In this document: piece by piece, positions 58,993 to 64,000 of the stretch
How positions within the stretch are numbered: the stretch's first letter is position 1
Layout of the letters: the number at the start of each line of letters is the position of its first letter
Program-made: the position numbers and the translations under genes
The notes under the pieces: generated by a model
Databases searched by the model: none
Seen by the model: only the letters and a program-made list of their open reading frames with translations
What the model was told of the DNA's origin: nothing
Assembly (NCBI GenBank): GCA_029747015.1
Contig: JAKOGI010000009.1
Coordinates: 1,492,501 to 1,556,500 of the forward strand
Length of the DNA stretch: 64,000 nucleotides
Direction of reading: 5' to 3'
Origin: Carnegiea gigantea
Taxonomy: Eukaryota; Streptophyta; Magnoliopsida; Caryophyllales; Cactaceae

Positions 58993-60417
58993 GTAACATG
59001 TGGCTCTGGTTTCTTGAAGTGATTTTTGACTTTATCTTGGCTGATTAATGTGCCACATTTTGTCTTAAGACTAGTTATTCTTATTCGTGAGATTGATTCC
59101 CTCGTTTTAACCCTAACCTCGTTGATTAGTTACAAGGTTGAAGTTCTAGTAAGGTTCTTCATGTTCTCATGTCAGGTTGTCACTTACAGGTATATTTATC
59201 TCTGGATTACCAACCTTTACCCCCTCCCCTTCAGAAAAGGAAAAAAGAAAAACAAGCTCATACACCAAAAACATTTTTGTTCACGTACTGTCATCTCAGG
59301 TTGTTGAAATGAAGGAGTCCTTTGGTTGTTTGCATGATCACACTTCATCCCACCTGACAGCCAAAATGTAGTATTGCTTTCCTTGCATTGTCCTTGGTTT
59401 CCTCCTTGAGAAGTGCCTTGAGAGCAGCACTTGTGACTTGTCAGAAGCATGCTGATAATCTTAAACCAAAAATAGTTTGCTTGTCGGTTGCATGCATGAG
59501 CAAAAGAGTACATTAAATCTTTATTATAACATCAATACTTTTATTGTATTATATCATTTTATAGTAAATCCCTTTTTACTTCTGTGAACTGGTTGTTATA
59601 TACTAAATTTAATTGTAAAATTGTTTTTGACTTTTGAATTTTTGTAATAAAGAGCACGTTAGTGGCATTAACTTCTTATTATCGTGAAATTTGGAATTAA
59701 AAAATATTAAAAATAACACAGTCAATGATAATGTGCTACTTGTTAATCTACCATTAATCCGTTGACATCATTCAATTTTATGTTTTATATATGATGATGA
59801 TATGATATATGATTATATGATATGAAATGATAAAATTGAGTGACTCCATGCGCTTTTACCAAATTATCCTAACTCTTTTAGTTAGAATATTAATTAATTA
59901 TGTTTAGTTCATTTCGCCTTATAGCATGCATACCATTCTTATATATATCCATCTATATGCACACACACACATTTGTGACTCTTCATATTCTCTTTGATTA
60001 ATTACTTTGAAATTTTGTCAATAGAGGCTGAGTTACATATGAAAAATAACATATGCACAAACATTAAAAAATCAATAGGTATTGAACAAATAAAATAAAT
60101 TTGAACAATTAAAACAACATTGTTAGTTAGGTATTTATAATTTTAAACATTGTTATATTGTTTATTGCATCCCAATGAGAATAGTTATAGTCTTTGCTAC
60201 AAAGGTTATCGATCTTGGGCCTTGTCAGAATAATATCAACAATCCAGCAACACACACACAAATGAAAAACGAGTAGAAGTTAAAGCAGCAGTATTGATTC
60301 AAACTTGAAGTCACATGAAGACAAGAGGGTTTTAGCACAAATAGCCCTCAATGGATTAAAGGGCTTAATATTTATTAGCATATGGTGATGAGGTTTGTTT
60401 ATGTTCAGACCGTTCGG

Positions 60418-61276
60418 TGCTAAATTGTCGCATTTTATATGCCTTTTTCATCTAATTTGAGCTCGTATAATAATATAATCTTGAGAATTTTTACTTGTTT
60501 TATTTACTTTTGTAGGTAATAAGTTCAATCGAGCAAGTGTCGCGAAAAGGAGCAAAAAAGGGGGAAAAAAAGGAAGAAAAAAAGCAGCAAGGCGATGCTC
60601 GGCCAAAAAAAGGGCATGGGTGCGTTCCACCAACCCGGCCTCCCGCGCGATGTTTTGTGGCTCAACGCGATTCCTTTTAAAGGGCTTGCTTAGGGATTTT
60701 TTGGGGTTCTTTCGGCGATTGTTGGGCTAGTTTTAGGTTAGGTTTTAGCCAATAAAAACCCCAATAAGGAAGTGAAATTAGGAGATCGGATCGTATTTTG
60801 GTTGTTTGGATTCAAGATTGAAGATTTTTATTCAAACAATTAAGCCTAAATTTCTCTTTTCTCTCTCTCTCTCTCTCTTTCTATTTCATATTTTGTTCTT
60901 GTTTAGATTTTGTTAGTTTAGTTCTTATGTTTGATTTGGTTTGGTTTAACTGTTTAATTTTACTTGTTAATCCTTGTTTAATTAGTTTGTTAGATTAGAT
61001 TAGTTTCATTCTTTCTCCTCTCTAGTTCATGTTTGTTTTAATGCTTGCTAGTTTAGTTGTGGTTTGATTTCACGGTTTTTGTCTGATGATTGGTTGTTAG
61101 ATTTCGTTGGCTTGGATTGTGATTGACTTCTTGATGGCTAATTAGTCTTGGATTAGGCCTAAACACATCAATTTATATCTAGAACTTAGAGTTTTCTTTC
61201 ATGTTCGCCAAGTGTTCGAAGAAATGTTTGAGAGAGCTTTCATCTATATTTTCAGGCGATTGACTTATGCCGAGAG
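60418..61276 (+). mobile_element. Athila/Tat-like gypsy LTR piece, left part, copy B
   Basis: Corresponds to 40888-41776 base for base with scattered changes, starting TGCTAAATTGTCGCATTTTA. (CT)n lies at 60858-60882. It ends at the hAT insertion. Confidence 0.45.
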
Positions 61277-61539
61277 CAAGGTTGAGAGAACCGACCTGCT
61301 AATCGAACCGGTCGGCAGAATGAGTTGATAGTTCAACCGGTCGGACCGTTTGAACCGGGGTTGGACTGGTTGACCCGGTTTATCGTCAAGTCGGGTTAAA
61401 CCGGCACAACCCGGTGAGTCCGGAAAATTTTTTTTACATATATTTGTTATATTTTTTTTGTTCAAATTTTACCACGTCGTTCTATACAATACAATTTCAC
61501 ATTTCACAACCCAAAGTTCAAACATCTTACCCCCCTCTT

Positions 61540-61588
<49 letters not shown>

Positions 61589-62539
61589 AAAAATAAAAAA
61601 AATAAAAAACTATAGCAAATGGGCCATCTGGGCACGCAAATGTTAGGTCCAAGTGACAACTCATAGGTTTGCTTTTCCCAGTTTCCAGGCCTGAGAAGTT
61701 GCAAATTTCCACTTTCCCAGTTTCCAATTTCCAGGTCCAACTGCCAAGTGACAACTCATAAGTTTGCTTTTCCCAGCTTTGTTTCTCAAGCTCTCTGCCT
61801 CCATCACTAATTCCCGGTTTCCTATTTCTGAACTTCTCAGGCCTTTTCTCTCTCTTTCTCAAGATTGATTGTTGGCCAGGGTATTAGCAAAACCACAACA
61901 GGTATGTCCTATCCTCTTGCTTTCTCTTTCTCTTTATCTTTCTCTCTCCTCTTCCCCCCTCTCTGTCAATAGCTCGGGCTTCTGTGGAGTTTTGATTTTT
62001 CTTTCACATTACCATATCTTCTCAAAGAGCTAGAGTCTGAGAGAATAGAACAAAGAAGCAAGTAAACAACTCAAAGGATCAAAGCAAGGCAGAACTCAGA
62101 AGTTAGAAGAAAAGAGAGATCGAGAACGAAAGAGGGATAGAGAAGCAAAAAAGAATTACATTGAGAACGAAATAGTGACTACCGGCGATGAAATCAGTTG
62201 CCGGCGACAGTGAGCACGCCGTCGAGGCCTCGACGGTCGAGAAGGGAGGGCGTCAACGGCGAGGAGGAGATATGTTGGGGTTTCGACTTTCCGTTTGAGC
62301 TTTGGAGTCTGGTGATTGAGGCGGGCCCCCCCCCCCCCCCCCCCCAAAAAAAAACCTAGGCTTTTTATTCAAATTGGGAAAATTCGGTCCAACCGCAGCT
62401 TGGCCGGATTGACCAAGTCGGCCGAGTGAACCGGGTTCGACCGGTTCCATGCCCAAAAAGGTTCTCCTATTTTTTCGGCCCGTCGCTCTGATCGGTTCGC
62501 GGTCCAACCGCCCAGTCCGGTCCGGTTCTTTGAACTATG
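61277..62539. mobile_element. hAT-type non-autonomous element, only in copy B
   Basis: Ends CAAGGTTGAGAGAACCG and, reversed, CATAGTTCAAAGAACCG. The target sites GCCGAGAG (61269-61276) and GCTAAGAG (62540-62547) are 8 bp with two changes; copy A has the empty site GCCGAGAGGTGA. Subterminal AACCGG/CCGGTT motifs are frequent. Inside: a ~96-bp spaced direct repeat ('CAAGTGACAACTCATA', 61650 and 61745), (TA)n at 61541-61584 and C20 at 62326-62345. No transposase. Confidence 0.85.
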
Positions 62540-62551
62540 GCTAAGAGGTGA

Positions 62552-64000
62552 TATAATGGTCCGAACCTAAAATTTATGCTAGTTACCTCGAATTATCTTA
62601 ATCACAAATTAATTAAGTTGGGTGCTACATTTCAGTTTAGCATTTTATATACTTATAATATATGTATTTGTGCATTGCCGGTTGAAATGGCAAGATGACC
62701 TTAAAACGAATTTTACTATACACCCAAATAACTCATTCGAATATTAATAAAGATTTGAACGATAACTAAATAAAAATTAGTCTACTTATTCAATGGATAA
62801 TTTTTAGGAAAAAATATATATAATAATAATAATCTATATAAATAAACAAACTAATAATGCAATAATAATAAGTTAAGGTATAATTAAAAGAGTGAAAGAA
62901 GTAATAGTTGAAAAAAGAAAGATTTCTTCTTTCAAATTTTGCACCCGAATAGTATAAAATTTAACTCACTAACGTTTAGTCACGAAAATTTACCCAAAAA
63001 TGCACATACGGATTAGGGGAAAAAAAGGAGCTGATACGGATCAATGTACACCCAAAAAAAAAATCTAACTTTAATGTGCAAAAAAAAAGGAAAACAAAAA
63101 AATTAAAATAAACAAACTAATCTACCCCACCCACCTTCACGAACCCCTCCGAGAAATGCCCCCTTCCCAGCACAGAACAGACCCCCTTCCCTGTTCAACG
63201 GCTGCCCAGTCACACCGGTCACTCATCGTCGCCGGCTCGTCCGTCAGACGTCGCCCGGTTGCCGCCAACCCGCCACCAGTCACTGCCGCCTCCGTCTTCA
63301 TCTTCTTTGAGTGCTCAAGTGGGTGGAAAAGGCTAAGCCCCAATCCCTCCTAATTTGAGTTTAATTGTTTTATGGCTGAAAGTTTTGTAGTAGAGATGTA
63401 ATTGGCTTTGGTGAATATTCATTTGTAATTTTCTTGGTTTTATTTGATGTTTTGATTGTGTTTGAGTGCTTGAGGTTGGAGGTGACCATGGTGCGTGGGT
63501 TGGAGATTGAAGATGAATATTAGTTTGTTATATTGATTCAATGGTGATTAAGTTGATTTTAATAAGTGTTTGGAAGAAATTAGCAAGATACCCTTGTTTG
63601 GATTTATTGATAACATTGCCATGGATATGGGAGTTTTAGGGTTTGCGATTCTTCTTGTGGTTGTTTTAGTGGTTTTAAGTGAATTATAATGAATATTTGA
63701 ATGAAATTGATGAGAATTTTGTGTTAAAATTATGTATATTGGATGTGTGTGTTATGGTCAAGAGTTGATTATTTAGGTTTGTGAGTTAGTTGGAATTGAA
63801 GTTTGGTTGTGTTGATTTAATGGTATTTAGGGGAATTTTAACGGTAGTTGAATGAAAATGATGAGGTATATATGTGGGTATGATGTTTTTATGTCGTGGT
63901 GTGCTATAAGCTCGGTGCCAAGTGAGGCTGGGAAGGAATGAGGAAAATATAACACCTTTTAATGTTTTGAAAGTCTATGAGATAAGTGTGGGTACAAGAT
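62552..64000 (+). repeat. Giant-family gypsy LTR, partial (window edge)
   Basis: Starts TATAATGGTCCGAACC (the expected TG is mutated to TA) after GGTGA, and matches 41777-43250 throughout, including the GC-rich segment at 63125-63330. It is probably the same solo LTR as copy A, duplicated with its flank. Confidence 0.8.

Larger units (their letters stand above)
59497..64000 (+). repeat. Second copy of the 40166-43260 block (segmental duplication), running off the window
   Basis: Homology begins sharply at 'ATGAGCAAAAGAGTAC' (59497, matching 40166). It continues through the AT-rich repeat, a 'CACACA...' segment, the Athila/Tat-like LTR piece and into the giant-family LTR at the same junction (GAGGTGA) as copy A. 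Differences: copy B has about 290 bp (59950-60240) where copy A has a (TA)n tract, and an extra hAT at 61277-62539. The block lies just after the last visible exon of the PRP2-like gene. Confidence 0.8.

Overview
This window is repeat-rich nuclear DNA from a flowering plant, most likely a eudicot. The evidence is AT-rich intergenic sequence, plant-type LTR retrotransposons primed by initiator tRNA-Met, L1- and RTE-type LINEs with plant-specific ORF1 features, hAT, Harbinger-like and Helitron elements, and intron-split genes with GT/AG borders whose products match plant nuclear proteins. There are no bacterial genes, operons or CRISPR arrays. Most short open frames here are chance frames in transposons or (TA)n tracts.

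Host genes. (1) 49.4-59.0 kb, + strand: the 5' part of a spliceosomal DEAH-box ATPase gene (PRP2/DHX16 type, Arabidopsis ESP3/MEE29). I can place a 5' UTR exon and eight coding exons that join in frame. The exon expected between the third and fourth blocks is not visible, and its place is taken by a nest of transposons. The helicase core is not in the window. (2) 13.90-13.98 kb, + strand: one exon resembling SMC5, alone in a sea of transposons. (3) 14.0-14.4 kb: a broken reading frame with an EAR-type repression motif (DLNLPPAP). (4) 52.9-53.6 kb: an intron-free, frameshifted fragment of the cohesin cofactor PDS5 carried inside a mobile element.

Layout. 0-0.35 kb: 10-bp minisatellite arms in inverted orientation. 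0.35-6.9 kb: an old minus-strand Ty3/gypsy relic split by a younger gag-only LTR element (1254-5823, target duplication CGGTT). 7.2-13.5 kb: a full-length but dead L1-type LINE with 20-bp target duplications, itself hit by a hAT element. 14.7-18.9 kb: a minus-strand Helitron with a ~380-bp tandem array inside. 20.8-21.9 kb: an RTE-type LINE remnant. 24.0-24.8 kb: an AT-rich repeat. 26.0-39.2 kb: a Ty3/gypsy element with 3.5-4.0 kb LTRs (target duplication GCCTA), with a solo LTR nested in its 5' LTR and a hAT in its 3' LTR. 39.3-45.7 kb: AT-rich repeat, an Athila/Tat-like LTR piece and a 3.4-kb solo LTR. 46.5-47.5 kb: a Harbinger-like element with internal tandem repeats. 49.4-59.0 kb: the PRP2-like gene with its TE-filled introns. 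59.5-64 kb: a second copy of the 40.2-43.3 kb block, carrying one extra hAT insertion.

The most unusual object is the 2.4-kb element at 51984-54390. It is bounded by ~130-bp inverted repeats made from the 3' end of its own LTR, has an imperfect 5-bp target duplication, has no gag or pol, and carries the PDS5 fragment. It sits inside a LINE that sits inside an intron of the PRP2-like gene. Boundaries of LTR, hAT, LINE and Helitron elements were read directly from termini and target-site duplications. Family names and gene identities rest on motif recognition without database searches.
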